From the NCBI GenBank assembly GCA_002707985.1, contig PAOI01000034.1, positions 20,590-66,012 on the forward strand: a DNA stretch of 45,423 nucleotides, written 5' to 3'. The position numbers and the translations under genes are program-made. Under the pieces are notes generated by a model that was not told the origin of the DNA, did not search any database, and saw nothing but the letters and a program-made list of their open reading frames with translations. The stretch's first letter is position 1, and each line of letters starts with the position of its first letter. Of this stretch, positions 1 to 8,547 are shown one piece after another. This DNA is from Sphingomonas sp. (lineage in GTDB: Bacteria > Pseudomonadota > Alphaproteobacteria > Sphingomonadales > Sphingomonadaceae).

Positions 1-10
1 ATAGCCATTG

Positions 11-43
11 AAAAACCCGCCGGGGCAGGGGCTCCGGCGGGTT
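11..43 (-). terminator. Rho-independent terminator of the DHS-like gene
   Basis: A perfect 10-bp stem (14-23 paired with 34-43, AACCCGCCGG) with a 10-nt loop is followed, reading the minus strand, by a run of five T. It lies 28 bases past the stop codon of the minus-strand gene that begins the window, so it most simply ends that transcript. Confidence 0.85.
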
Positions 44-71
44 CTTCATCTTGCGTTCGATCGCGCTGGGT

Positions 72-1151
72 TCAGGCGAACAGCTTGGCCCAGGCGCGCT
101 TGGCGCGATCCTTCCAATGGCCGCGGTGATAGGCGTCGCTGGCGAGCAGCGGCATCACGCTGCCGGCTTCGGCGAACACCATCTGTTCGATGCCGGTATT
201 CACCTTGCCCCAGCTCGCCGCTTCCTGCAGCGTCGAGGAAGAGCAGGCGCCGTCGCGCACATCCGCAACGGTGATCTGCACCGCATATTTGTGCACTTCG
301 ACATCTTCATGGCCCAGGATTTCGGCGCAGACAACCGTGTCCTGAATGAAGTTCTTGGGCACGCCGCCGCCGATCATCAGCAGACCGGTGGTGCCGGCCT
401 CGATCTTGATCTGCGTGAGCTCGCGGAAGTCGGCGATCGCGTCGAGCACCATGTACGGGCGGCCTTCCTTGGCGGCATCGACCTGATGCTTGACGAGGCC
501 GAAGCCCGCCGATGAGTCGACGAATGCCGGGCAGAAGATCGGAACGTCATGCTCATATGCCAGCTTGACGAGGCTGTTGTCCTTCTTGCCATGCTCGACG
601 AGGTATTTGCCCATTTCGCGGATGAACGCGCGCGATGAATAGGCCTTGGGCTCGAGCGATTCCGCGATCTTGTTGATCGTGTGATCGCAGTCCTGAAGCT
701 GCTCTTCGTCGATGTACGTGTCGTAGATGCGATCGATATACAGCGAACGCAGCGTATCATCGTCAGGAATTTCAAGCGCTTGATAGTGTTTGTGGCCAAG
801 CCCTTCGAAGAAGTCCATGTCGACGATGCTGGCGCCGGTGGCGACGATCACATCGACCATGTTGTTGCGGACCAGTTCTGCATAAAGGTCCATGCAGCCG
901 CCCGCCGAAGTCGAACCCGCGATGACGAGGCAGACCGTGCAATCGGGGTCGCTCAGCATCTGGTTATAGATGCCGGTCGCGTTCGCCAGATCGCGGCTGG
1001 TGAAGCTCATCTTCTTCATCGAATCGATGATCGGACGCGCGTCGAAGCTGCGGATGTCGATATGCTCGACAGTGCTCGACAGCAGTTCGGCCTTGCGCGT
1101 GTCGTTGATCGGCGCATTGGCGGCGGCGGTTTTGGTCAGGGTATCGGTCAT
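72..1151 (-). CDS. Deoxyhypusine synthase-like protein (probable homospermidine/spermidine-type synthase)
   Basis: A 359-residue protein of the deoxyhypusine synthase family, NAD-dependent enzymes that transfer an aminobutyl group. Bacteria lack eIF5A, and bacterial members are thought to make homospermidine or related polyamines (SpeY type). The glycine-rich segment IAGSTSAGG and the WGK motif near residue 316, whose lysine is the enamine-forming residue in the eukaryotic enzyme, are both present. The start at 1151 is chosen because GGGAGAA lies just upstream; an in-frame start 12 codons earlier has no better ribosome site. It follows a type III decarboxylase on the same strand, which would supply putrescine or cadaverine, so the pair probably forms a polyamine unit. 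The two genes are separated by a long palindromic repeat. The product specificity is inference. Confidence 0.85.
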   Translation of the reverse strand: MTDTLTKTAAANAPINDTRKAELLSSTVEHIDIRSFDARPIIDSMKKMSFTSRDLANATGIYNQMLSDPDCTVCLVIAGSTSAGGCMDLYAELVRNNMVDVIVATGASIVDMDFFEGLGHKHYQALEIPDDDTLRSLYIDRIYDTYIDEEQLQDCDHTINKIAESLEPKAYSSRAFIREMGKYLVEHGKKDNSLVKLAYEHDVPIFCPAFVDSSAGFGLVKHQVDAAKEGRPYMVLDAIADFRELTQIKIEAGTTGLLMIGGGVPKNFIQDTVVCAEILGHEDVEVHKYAVQITVADVRDGACSSSTLQEAASWGKVNTGIEQMVFAEAGSVMPLLASDAYHRGHWKDRAKRAWAKLFA

Positions 1152-1228
1152 GGGGTTCTCCCAATCGTCATGGCCAACGTCGTTCAAAAGGGGACGCGGA
1201 AACCCGTTGGCAGAGGCACAGCCTCTTA

Positions 1229-1323
1229 ACCCGTTTGCACTGAGCTTGTCGAAGTGCCGTTCTTTTATCGCTGCCTGGCGCAGAGAAAGAAACAGGGCTT
1301 CGACAGGCTCAGCCCAAACGGGC
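1229..1323. repeat. Long palindromic intergenic repeat, copy 1
   Basis: Two inverted arms (about 1230-1253 and 1297-1322) of the pattern CCCGTTTG..CTGAGC.TGTCGAAG face each other around a central loop. The same arm sequences recur at 13414-13521 and 33935-34036, so this is a dispersed repeat family. It lies in the gap between the decarboxylase and the DHS-like gene and could fold in RNA as a strong hairpin. A small separate hairpin (AGAGGC-ACA-GCCTCT, 1212-1226) lies next to it. Confidence 0.8.
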
Positions 1324-1336
1324 TTAACTGCAAATG

Positions 1337-2524
1337 TTACAGCGTAACGACGTTCGACGCTTCCCGACGTTCGTCCTCGGCCAGATACAAGCTCGCCATC
1401 GGTTCGTCGGTCACGATCACGGTTTCGTCCGAACCGAAACCGTTGAACGCGGTCCGCATCGCCGAACCATAGGCGCCGAGCATCCCGATCTCGATATAAT
1501 CGCCCGCGCGGATATCCGCCGGCAATTCGAACGGTCCCGCCATATGGTCCAGATCGTCGCAGGTCGGGCCATAGAAGCTGAACTCCATGTCCCGCGCATT
1601 CGAATCGGGTTCGCGCAGCAACTGCACCGGAAAGCGCCAGCCGATATGCGCCGCATCGAACAACGCGCCATAGGCGCCATCATTGATGTACAGCTCGTCG
1701 CCGCGGCGCTTTTCGACGCGCACGATCAGCGAGCTATATTCGGCGCAGAGCGCACGGCCCGGCTCGGCCCACAGCTCGGCCGAATAGCTGATCGGCAGGC
1801 TTTCCCAGGCGCGGTGGATCGTCTCGAAATAATTTTCGAGCGCCGGCGGCTCCATCCCGGGATAGGCTGAGGGAAATCCGCCGCCGACATCGATCACGTC
1901 GACCGTCACTGCCGCTTCGACGATCGCCTCGCGCACGCGCTCCATTGCGTTGGAATAGGCTTCCGGGCTCATCGCCTGGCTGCCTACATGGAAGCAGATG
2001 CCCAGCGCATCGGCCGCCTGGCGCGCCGCGAACAGCAGCTGCTTGGTATCGCCCGGCATCGCGCCGAATTTCGACGCAAGGCTGAGCTTCGAATGATCGG
2101 AGGATACGCGCAGCCGCACGCACAATGTCAGATCGCTCGCGCCTTCCGTTGCGCGGACGATCTTTTCCAGTTCCTCGATCGAATCGAGGCTGAAGGTGCG
2201 GCAGCCATGATCGAAATAGGCCTCGGCAATCGCTTCCTCCGCCTTCACCGGGTGCATGAAGCACAAGGTGGCGTCGGGAAGCGTGCGCGACACGAGTCGA
2301 ACTTCGCCCAGCGAAGCAACGTCATAATGCGTGATGCCTGAATCCCACAGGATCTGAAGCAGATCCGGGGACGGATTCGCCTTAACCGCATACATCGCAC
2401 GTCCCGGAAACTTCTCGACGAAGAATCGGGCAGCGCGCGCAGCTGCGTGCGGGCGAACAAGCGTTACCGGCTGAACCGGTCGAAGGGCGGTTGCTAGCCC
2501 CAGCGCGCTATGATGTTTGGCCAA
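1337..2524 (-). CDS. Type III PLP-dependent ornithine/lysine decarboxylase
   Basis: A 395-residue alanine-racemase-fold decarboxylase of the eukaryotic ODC type. It decarboxylates ornithine and/or lysine to putrescine/cadaverine in the cytoplasm. The PLP lysine is in YAVKAN (K48). HVGSQ, the phosphate-binding DVGGGFPSAYP, EPGRA, and the C-terminal YGPTCDD with the catalytic cysteine and substrate-binding aspartates are all visible. The start is a TTG at 2524 preceded by GGAGG at good distance; there is no in-frame ATG nearby that would keep the conserved N-terminus. It is upstream of the DHS-like aminobutyltransferase on the same strand. Whether it prefers ornithine or lysine cannot be read from the sequence. 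Confidence 0.9.
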   Translation of the reverse strand: MAKHHSALGLATALRPVQPVTLVRPHAAARAARFFVEKFPGRAMYAVKANPSPDLLQILWDSGITHYDVASLGEVRLVSRTLPDATLCFMHPVKAEEAIAEAYFDHGCRTFSLDSIEELEKIVRATEGASDLTLCVRLRVSSDHSKLSLASKFGAMPGDTKQLLFAARQAADALGICFHVGSQAMSPEAYSNAMERVREAIVEAAVTVDVIDVGGGFPSAYPGMEPPALENYFETIHRAWESLPISYSAELWAEPGRALCAEYSSLIVRVEKRRGDELYINDGAYGALFDAAHIGWRFPVQLLREPDSNARDMEFSFYGPTCDDLDHMAGPFELPADIRAGDYIEIGMLGAYGSAMRTAFNGFGSDETVIVTDEPMASLYLAEDERREASNVVTL

Positions 2525-2677
2525 TTCAAGGGACCTCCAAGGGTAGTTTTGCAGTTCAACACAAGTGCTGCCTTGCGGTTGGAAGTCCCATGGGGCAGCG
2601 AGGGAAGGGCCACATAGGGTCCACCGCTTTTGATGTAAAGACTATAGGACGTTGTGAGTTCCTTGCGGGGTTGAGTC

Positions 2678-3691
2678 GTGACGATAGTGAGACAGCCTAC
2701 ACGGGCAGGCGTTCGGGACGCTGCTGCCAAGATCGCGGCGATTTTGCCGCCTTCGCCGTTGCTGACGGTCAGTATCAGGGGGGTGACGGTCGCTTTCAAG
2801 GCCGAATCGCTTCAGCCGATCGGCGCGTTCAAGCTGCGCGGGGCATGGCACCTCCTGACCGCGCTTGACGAACAGGGGCGCGAGCGCGGCGTCGTCGCCT
2901 TTTCGTCGGGCAACCATGCCCAGGGGATCGCCTGGGCTGCGCGACGGCTCGGCATTCCGGCCGTGATCGTCATGCCGTCGGACGCGCCGAAGGTGAAGCG
3001 CGACGGGACGCTCGCATTGGGCGCCGAAGTCGTTTCCTATGATCGCAAGACCGAAAATCGCGAGAAGATCGCGGCGCATCTCGCCCATTCGCGTGGTGCC
3101 ACGCTCGTTCCCAGCTTCGACGATCCCTGGGTGATCGAGGGGCAGGGGAGCGCCGCGATCGAAGCCGCGCAGCAGATGAGCAGCATGGGCCTCGACCAGC
3201 CGACTCGCGTCATCGTGCCCTGCGGCGGCGGCGGGCTCGCCGCCGGATGCGCGCTGGCACTGCCCGACGCGGAGATCACGATCGTCGAACCCCAAGGCTG
3301 GGACGATATGTGCCGCAGTCTCGAGGCCGGCTGGATCGAGCCGGTACGCGAAGATGCTCCGGCAACCGCATGCGATGCGCTGATGACGCCACGGGTTTCG
3401 CAACTCACGTTCGACGTGTTGTCCCGTCGCGGCGTGACGGGCGTCGCTGTATCCGAAGCGGAGATTCGCACCGCGCAACGCTGGGCGGCCGATACTCTCC
3501 GGCTCGTGGTCGAACCGGGCGGCGCGGTCGGGCTCGCGGCACTCCTTGCGGACAGGATCGCGGTTCAGCCGGGCATGCTGGTCATTTTGTCGGGCGGTAA
3601 TGTCGATCCCGACGCCTATGCGCGGGTGCTCGCCGATCGCGATTCGGAAGCTCAGATTCAGGACGCCGATACCGCTGGCGAATTGTCATGA
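2678..3691 (+). CDS. Threonine/serine dehydratase family (fold type II PLP enzyme)
   Basis: A 337-residue PLP enzyme without an ACT regulatory domain, of the threonine dehydratase/serine racemase group. It would deaminate threonine or serine to the 2-oxo acid, or act on a related hydroxy-amino acid. The PLP lysine is K52 in GAFKLRGA, followed by SSGNHAQG (residues 76-83) and the phosphate-binding glycine loop CGGGGLAAG. The start is GTG at 2678; a second in-frame GTG lies three codons on. The stop overlaps the ATG of a small membrane-protein gene (ATGA), so the two are likely co-translated. It is divergent from the decarboxylase, sharing about 150 bases of promoter region. The exact substrate is not determinable. 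Confidence 0.85.
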   Translation: MTIVRQPTRAGVRDAAAKIAAILPPSPLLTVSIRGVTVAFKAESLQPIGAFKLRGAWHLLTALDEQGRERGVVAFSSGNHAQGIAWAARRLGIPAVIVMPSDAPKVKRDGTLALGAEVVSYDRKTENREKIAAHLAHSRGATLVPSFDDPWVIEGQGSAAIEAAQQMSSMGLDQPTRVIVPCGGGGLAAGCALALPDAEITIVEPQGWDDMCRSLEAGWIEPVREDAPATACDALMTPRVSQLTFDVLSRRGVTGVAVSEAEIRTAQRWAADTLRLVVEPGGAVGLAALLADRIAVQPGMLVILSGGNVDPDAYARVLADRDSEAQIQDADTAGELS

Positions 3692-3867
3692 CCGGCACGC
3701 TCCCGCCCATGGCCGCAGTCACGCTGATGCTGACGATTGCCGCGATTCTGGCGCTGGTCGCCGGGGGCGTGTGGATGATCGCAAAACGGAATGAGCGCCA
3801 GCGCGGTGTGCTGATGATCGTCTGCGCGGTTGTGCTGCTCGGCAACGTCCTGATCTGGACGATCTGA
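3688..3867 (+). CDS. Small two-helix membrane protein
   Basis: A 59-codon reading frame that overlaps the dehydratase stop by four bases (ATGA), a layout typical of translational coupling. The product has two hydrophobic stretches, about residues 8-31 and 40-59, separated by the charged segment AKRNERQRG. I do not recognise the family. The coupling to a dehydratase and the short gap (57 bases) to the next gene suggest it is expressed with its neighbours. Its role is unknown. Confidence 0.65.
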   Translation: MTGTLPPMAAVTLMLTIAAILALVAGGVWMIAKRNERQRGVLMIVCAVVLLGNVLIWTI

Positions 3868-3924
3868 GTCAGCCGCGGTTCAGCGTTCCGGCGTCACCTT
3901 CGCGATGCATATCGGGAGACGCGC

Positions 3925-4812
3925 ATGCGAAGGATATTGACGGCCTCGATCGCTGCGGCGGCACTGCTCGGCACCGGATGCGTCGCTGCCAGGGGGCTGG
4001 CCGAACCCGTGGTGCCTACGGCGATACAGGCCGATGCGCGTGAGATCGCTTATGGGCAGGCGCCGCTGCAACGGCTCGATTTCTATCCTGCCGCTTCCCA
4101 AAATTCACCGCTGATCGTGTTCGTCCATGGCGGCGGGTGGAAGCGCGGCGACAAGGGCAATGCCACCGGCGAAGCGAAGATCACGCATTTCCATGCGCGC
4201 GGCTATGCCGTCGCCTCGCTCAATTATCGGCTGGTTCCAGCAGCGACTGTGGAGCAGCAGGCGGCGGATATAGCCAGCGGGCTCGCATGGCTGATCGGGC
4301 ATGCACGCGAGCTGGGCATCGATCCTTCGCGGATCGTGCTGATGGGGCATAGCGCGGGCGCGCATCTGGCCGCGCTGGTCGGCACCGATCCGCAATATCT
4401 GCGTGCCGCGGGGCTCAGCATGGACGCATTGCGCGGCGTGGTTCTGCTCGACGGGGCTGCCTATGATGTGCCGGCGCAGCTCACCGATGGTCCCCGGATC
4501 ATGCACGATACCTATCGTCAGGCGTTCGGCGAGGAGCCGGCGCGCCAACGCGCCCTGTCGCCCTTCCATCATGCCGCTTCGCCCAATGCCCCGGCGTTCC
4601 TGATCCTCCACGTCGATCGCGACGACGGCAAGCGCCAGTCGGAGGCGCTGGCGCGCGTGCTGACGGGGGCGGGAACCGATGTGAGCGTGCGTGCGCTGCC
4701 GGGACGCGGGCTGCGCGGGCATATGCAGATCAACCGCGATATGGGAAATGCCGATTATCCCGGCACGGCAATTGTCGATGACTGGATCGCGGCCCGGTTG
4801 CGCGCTTCCTAG
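3925..4812 (+). CDS. Alpha/beta hydrolase, probable exported esterase/lipoprotein
   Basis: A 295-residue serine hydrolase of the carboxylesterase/HSL-like group. The N-terminus is a signal peptide with a cysteine at residue 19 in LLGTGC, which resembles but does not perfectly match a lipobox, so the protein is exported and perhaps lipid-anchored. The oxyanion-hole motif HGGGW (68-72) and the nucleophile elbow GHSAG (serine about 143) are clear, with a downstream acidic segment HVDRDD and histidine in GHMQ completing a plausible triad. GGGAGA precedes the ATG. It would cleave a small ester; the natural substrate is not evident from the context. Confidence 0.85.
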   Translation: MRRILTASIAAAALLGTGCVAARGLAEPVVPTAIQADAREIAYGQAPLQRLDFYPAASQNSPLIVFVHGGGWKRGDKGNATGEAKITHFHARGYAVASLNYRLVPAATVEQQAADIASGLAWLIGHARELGIDPSRIVLMGHSAGAHLAALVGTDPQYLRAAGLSMDALRGVVLLDGAAYDVPAQLTDGPRIMHDTYRQAFGEEPARQRALSPFHHAASPNAPAFLILHVDRDDGKRQSEALARVLTGAGTDVSVRALPGRGLRGHMQINRDMGNADYPGTAIVDDWIAARLRAS

Positions 4813-4818
4813 CGCCGG

Positions 4819-5292
4819 TCAGTCGTGATCGGGGGCCTGACGGCTCGTCCGCGCGATCGCTGCGGCCCATTCGGGGTTCGCAGCGCCGGTTTCGCCATCA
4901 TCGTGCAGCGTCGGCAAGTCGCCGAACCACGGCATCCGCGCTTCGCTCCCCATCTGGTTGTGCGGTGGAAAGGCGGCGGGATCGTCTAGCGATCCGATCG
5001 TCAGATTGGTCCGTCCACTGTCGAGCGAATGATAGAATAACGGCGTCCCGCAATCGCGGCAGAAGCCGCGTTCGACTCGCTCCGAACTCATGAAGACAGC
5101 AGGTGTGCCACGCGTGAAGGTCAATGCGTCGTCCGGCGCCGCGACCAGCGCGGCGAACGGCCCGCCGGTCGCTTTCTGGCACATCCGGCAATGGCAGATA
5201 TGCGCATTGTCGAGCATCGCCACGGCGCGGTATCGCACCGCGCCGCACTGGCATCCGCCCGTCGCTGTGATGTCGACGCGGCGAATGCTCAT
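4819..5292 (-). CDS. GFA-family (CENP-V/glutathione-dependent formaldehyde-activating enzyme-like) zinc protein
   Basis: A 157-residue Mss4-like beta-sheet protein. Zinc-binding cysteines occur in the order expected for the family: GGCQCGAVRY near the N-terminus, CHCRMCQKATGGPF in the middle and CRDCGTPL in the C-terminal half. The family includes glutathione S-hydroxymethyl transferase-like proteins, but most members have no proven activity, so only the fold is claimed. It lies 3 bases downstream of an alpha/beta hydrolase on the same strand, and the two are probably co-transcribed. Confidence 0.85.
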   Translation of the reverse strand: MSIRRVDITATGGCQCGAVRYRAVAMLDNAHICHCRMCQKATGGPFAALVAAPDDALTFTRGTPAVFMSSERVERGFCRDCGTPLFYHSLDSGRTNLTIGSLDDPAAFPPHNQMGSEARMPWFGDLPTLHDDGETGAANPEWAAAIARTSRQAPDHD

Positions 5293-5295
5293 GGC

Positions 5296-5952
5296 TCAGC
5301 GGATCGGCGAATTGGGGTCGAGCCGCATGTCGAGATAATTGTCGACGCTCTTCATCAGCAGGCCCATTTCATTCTGGAAGAAATGGTTGGCGCCCGGGAT
5401 CACATCGTGATGGATGGTGATGTGCTTCTGGGTGCGCAGCTTGTCGACCAGCTTCTGCACCGCGCCGGGAGTCACAACCTCGTCGCTGTCGCCCTGAATG
5501 ATGATGCCGGAGCTGGGGCAGGGCGCCAGGAAGGTGAAATCATACATGTTCGCCGGGGGCGCGACCGAAATGAAGCCGCGGATTTCGGGGCGGCGCATCA
5601 GCAGCTGCATGCCGATCCACGCGCCGAAGCTGACACCCGCAATCCAGGTGGTCGATGCTTCGGGATGGAAGCTCTGCACCCAGTCGAGCGCGCTCGCGGC
5701 ATCGGAAAGCTCGCCGATGCCGTTGTCGAACGTGCCCTGGCTGCGCCCGACGCCACGGAAATTGAAGCGCAGCGTCGCGAAACCGCGCCGCTGGAACGTC
5801 TTGTAGAGCTCCTGCACCATGTGATTGTTCATCGTCCCGCCCGATTGCGGGTGGGGATGCAGGATCATCGCGACGGGCGCGCGGGGCTTGGGAGCGGGCG
5901 AAAAACGGCCTTCGAGGCGGCCTTCCGGACCGGGAAAGATGACTTCGGGCAT
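5296..5952 (-). CDS. Alpha/beta hydrolase (COG2945-like)
   Basis: A 218-residue cytoplasmic alpha/beta hydrolase. Family features include HPHPQSGGTMNN near residue 35, RFNFRGVGRSQG, the nucleophile motif GVSFGA, and the C-terminal GANHFF carrying the catalytic histidine. The start at 5952 (MPEVIFPGPEG) is preferred over an upstream in-frame start at 6069, because it has AGGTG upstream and the longer version would run into the divergent desulfurase gene. It is oriented away from the cysteine desulfurase operon and shares its promoter region. The substrate is unknown. Confidence 0.85.
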   Translation of the reverse strand: MPEVIFPGPEGRLEGRFSPAPKPRAPVAMILHPHPQSGGTMNNHMVQELYKTFQRRGFATLRFNFRGVGRSQGTFDNGIGELSDAASALDWVQSFHPEASTTWIAGVSFGAWIGMQLLMRRPEIRGFISVAPPANMYDFTFLAPCPSSGIIIQGDSDEVVTPGAVQKLVDKLRTQKHITIHHDVIPGANHFFQNEMGLLMKSVDNYLDMRLDPNSPIR

Positions 5953-6045
5953 GGCACCTACGGTGATTCGGTTCACGCTCCGGTGGAGCGCAGGAAAGTG
6001 CGCGCTATATAGGCACGGACCCGATTTGCGCAATTGGAACACGAC

Positions 6046-7122
6046 TTGACCCGCATCTATCTCGATCACGCCGCGACGACGCCGATGCTGCCCCAGGCAA
6101 TCGCGGCGGTGGAACAGGGGATGCGCAACTGGGCAAACCCCTCATCGCCGCATGCCGAAGGCCGCGCCGCCCGCGCCGCGCTGGAAGATGCGCGGGCCCG
6201 GATCAAGGCAGCTTTGGGATGGGACGGTGAACTGATCTTCACGAGCGGCGCGAGCGAGGCGCTGGCGATCGGATTGCGCCGGGCGAAGGCGGATCGGCGG
6301 ATCGTTTCGGCGGTCGAACATGACGCGGTATTCCGCGCTGCGGGACCGGAGGCGGCGATAGTGCCGATGGCGGGCGCCGCCTTTGACCGGGAAGCTTTGC
6401 GATCGCTGCTCGCGGGCAGCGGCAAGCCGATCGTGGCGATCCAGCACCTCAATTCGGAAACCGGCACGATCCAGCCGCTCGACGGCGTGGCCGATCAGGT
6501 GCGCGAGGCGGGCGGCATTTTCCTGTCCGATTGTTCGCAATCCGCCGGAAAGCTGGCGTTGCCGGATGCGGACATGATCGTGGTGTCGGCGCATAAGCTT
6601 GGCGGACCGCCGGGCATCGGCGCGCTGCTGGTCCGCAATTTCGCGATGCTCGACCCGTCGGGCGGTCAGGAATTCGGCTATCGCGGGGGAACCGAGAATC
6701 TGCCCGGCGCGCTCGGCTTCGCCGCTGCTGTCGAATGGTGGCCGCGGGAACGCCATGCGTGGTTCGGTCGCATCGCCCCGGCCTATAATGATCTGTGCGA
6801 GGCGGATGACGACGCGGACGTACCATGGCTGCCGAACGCGAGGACGGCACAGCATATCCGCGCTCTCTGCATGCCCAATCTGTCGGCCGCAGCACAGTTG
6901 ATCCGCTTCGACGCGCTTGGCTTTGCGGTCTCGGCAGGCAGCGCCTGCTCCTCGGGAAGCCTGAAGCCGAGCCATGTGCTCAAGGCGTTCGGCGTCAGTC
7001 CGGCGGAGGCGGCCAACACGATCCGTATCAGTTTCGGCTGGTCGACCACCGCAGAAGAAATCCGCGCGTTTTCCGACGCATGGCTGAAAGTAAGGGATAG
7101 CGTCGAGGCGAAAATCGCATGA
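6046..7122 (+). CDS. Cysteine desulfurase family protein, first of two tandem copies
   Basis: A class V aminotransferase-fold PLP enzyme of about 358 residues. The N-terminus MTRIYLDHAATTP is typical; the PLP lysine lies in VSAHKLGG and the persulfide cysteine in SAGSACSSGSLKPSH. It would take sulfur from cysteine and pass it as persulfide to Fe-S assembly or sulfur-transfer partners. The chosen TTG start at 6046 has GGAA six bases upstream; another TTG at 6034 is possible. Its stop overlaps the start of a second desulfurase (ATGA). The two are clearly paralogous but quite diverged (compare NSETGTIQPL here with NNEIGTIQPV in the next). Confidence 0.88.
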   Translation: MTRIYLDHAATTPMLPQAIAAVEQGMRNWANPSSPHAEGRAARAALEDARARIKAALGWDGELIFTSGASEALAIGLRRAKADRRIVSAVEHDAVFRAAGPEAAIVPMAGAAFDREALRSLLAGSGKPIVAIQHLNSETGTIQPLDGVADQVREAGGIFLSDCSQSAGKLALPDADMIVVSAHKLGGPPGIGALLVRNFAMLDPSGGQEFGYRGGTENLPGALGFAAAVEWWPRERHAWFGRIAPAYNDLCEADDDADVPWLPNARTAQHIRALCMPNLSAAAQLIRFDALGFAVSAGSACSSGSLKPSHVLKAFGVSPAEAANTIRISFGWSTTAEEIRAFSDAWLKVRDSVEAKIA

Positions 7123-8210
7123 TCTATCTCGATTATCAGGCGACGACTCCGCTCGCACCCGAGGCATTGCAGGCGATGCTCCCCTGGCTCCAGTCGCAGC
7201 ACGCCAATCCGCATAGTGCCCATGCGCCCGGTCGCGCCGCGCGCGCGGCGGTGGCGGTGGCGCGCGATCAGGTCGCCGCGCTGCTCCCGGAAAATGGCGA
7301 TGTCAGCTTCACTTCGGGCGCGACCGAGGCGCTCAACTGGGCGCTGAAGGGCGTCGGGCCGGGCCGCATCGTGACACAGGCGACCGAACATGCCGCCGTA
7401 CTCGACACCGTCGAGGCATTGCGCACGCAGGGCAGGGAGGTGGTGATCCTCCCGGTCGGCGATGACGGCATCGTGGATCTGGAGGCTGCGGCGGAAGCAA
7501 TCACACCGGGCACCGCGCTCGTCGCCTGCATGCTCGTCAACAATGAAATCGGCACGATCCAGCCGGTCGGCGCGCTGGCAAAGCTGGCGCATCAGGCTAG
7601 CGCGCTGATGCTGTGCGATGCAGTGCAGGGCTATGGCCGCGTGCCGATTCCCGACGGCCCCGATCTGATCGCCATTTCCGCGCACAAGATCCACGGTCCC
7701 AAGGGGGTCGGAGCGCTCTGGATCCGCGACGGGGTATCACTGGACCCCTTGCTCCACGGCGGCGGGCAGGAGGCGGCGGGCCGCTCCGGCACCCTCAGCC
7801 CCGCGCTGTGCGCCGGTTTCGGCGCGGCGGCGAAGCTGATGGCGGAGCGGCGCGACGCCGACATGGCACATGTCGCAACGCTCTGTGCCGCTGCACTCGC
7901 GCGCCTCGACGGCTGGCATCTCAACGGATCGCGCGAAGCACGCTACCCCGGCAATCTCAACATCCGCCGCGAGGGGCTCGACGTCGCCCGCCTGATGTCG
8001 GAACTGCGCGATATCGCCTTTTCCGCCGGTTCGGCCTGTGCCAGCGGCTCCGGGCGCTCCAGCCATGTTCTCCGCGCGATCGGCCTCACCGACCGACAGG
8101 CGCGTTCCAGCATCCGTATCGGCTTTGGCCGCTGCACCAGCCAAGAGGAATTGATGACCGCCCTCGACCGTATCGACGCCGCCGCCCGCGCGCAGGCCGT
8201 TTCCGCATGA
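7119..8210 (+). CDS. Cysteine desulfurase, second of two tandem copies
   Basis: A 363-residue NifS/IscS-like cysteine desulfurase. N-terminal MIYLDYQATTPL, the TEHAAV segment with the PLP-stacking histidine, NNEIGTIQPV, DAVQGYGR, the PLP lysine in ISAHKIHGPKG, and the catalytic cysteine in SAGSACASGSGRSSHVL are all intact. It produces persulfide for Fe-S cluster and related sulfur pathways. Start and stop overlap the flanking genes by four bases (ATGA on both sides), so desulfurase-desulfurase-ferredoxin is very probably one operon with coupled translation. Confidence 0.92.
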   Translation: MIYLDYQATTPLAPEALQAMLPWLQSQHANPHSAHAPGRAARAAVAVARDQVAALLPENGDVSFTSGATEALNWALKGVGPGRIVTQATEHAAVLDTVEALRTQGREVVILPVGDDGIVDLEAAAEAITPGTALVACMLVNNEIGTIQPVGALAKLAHQASALMLCDAVQGYGRVPIPDGPDLIAISAHKIHGPKGVGALWIRDGVSLDPLLHGGGQEAAGRSGTLSPALCAGFGAAAKLMAERRDADMAHVATLCAAALARLDGWHLNGSREARYPGNLNIRREGLDVARLMSELRDIAFSAGSACASGSGRSSHVLRAIGLTDRQARSSIRIGFGRCTSQEELMTALDRIDAAARAQAVSA

Positions 8211-8542
8211 CCCGTGTCCGTTTCGTGTCGCCCGACGGCGAATCCGTTCAGGAGGTCGACGCCCCCGATGGCGCCGCGCTGCTCGAAGTCGCACAGAATG
8301 CCGGTCAGCCGCTGGAGGGCACGTGCGAGGGCCAGATGGCCTGCTCCACCTGCCATGTGATCGTCGCTGCGGAGGATTTCGACAAGCTCCCCCCCGCCAG
8401 CGAGGAAGAGGAGGACATGCTCGATCTCGCCGCCGGAGCGTCGCGCACCAGTCGCCTTGCCTGTCAGATCCTGCTCGGCGGCGCGCTCGATACGCTCACC
8501 GTGCGCATGCCCCCCGAGCATCGCAACATGCAGGGCCGCTGA
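8207..8542 (+). CDS. 2Fe-2S ferredoxin (adrenodoxin/ISC type)
   Basis: A 111-residue plant/vertebrate-type ferredoxin. The cluster cysteines are C40, C46, C49 (CEGQMACSTC) and C86 (RLACQI), the spacing of the adrenodoxin/Fdx group used in Fe-S assembly and P450 reduction. The start ATG overlaps the preceding desulfurase stop. Placement right behind two cysteine desulfurases supports a role as electron donor for cluster assembly. An upstream in-frame extension exists but only reads through the desulfurase gene in another frame and is not real. Confidence 0.93.
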   Translation: MTRVRFVSPDGESVQEVDAPDGAALLEVAQNAGQPLEGTCEGQMACSTCHVIVAAEDFDKLPPASEEEEDMLDLAAGASRTSRLACQILLGGALDTLTVRMPPEHRNMQGR

Positions 8543-8547
8543 GCGCC

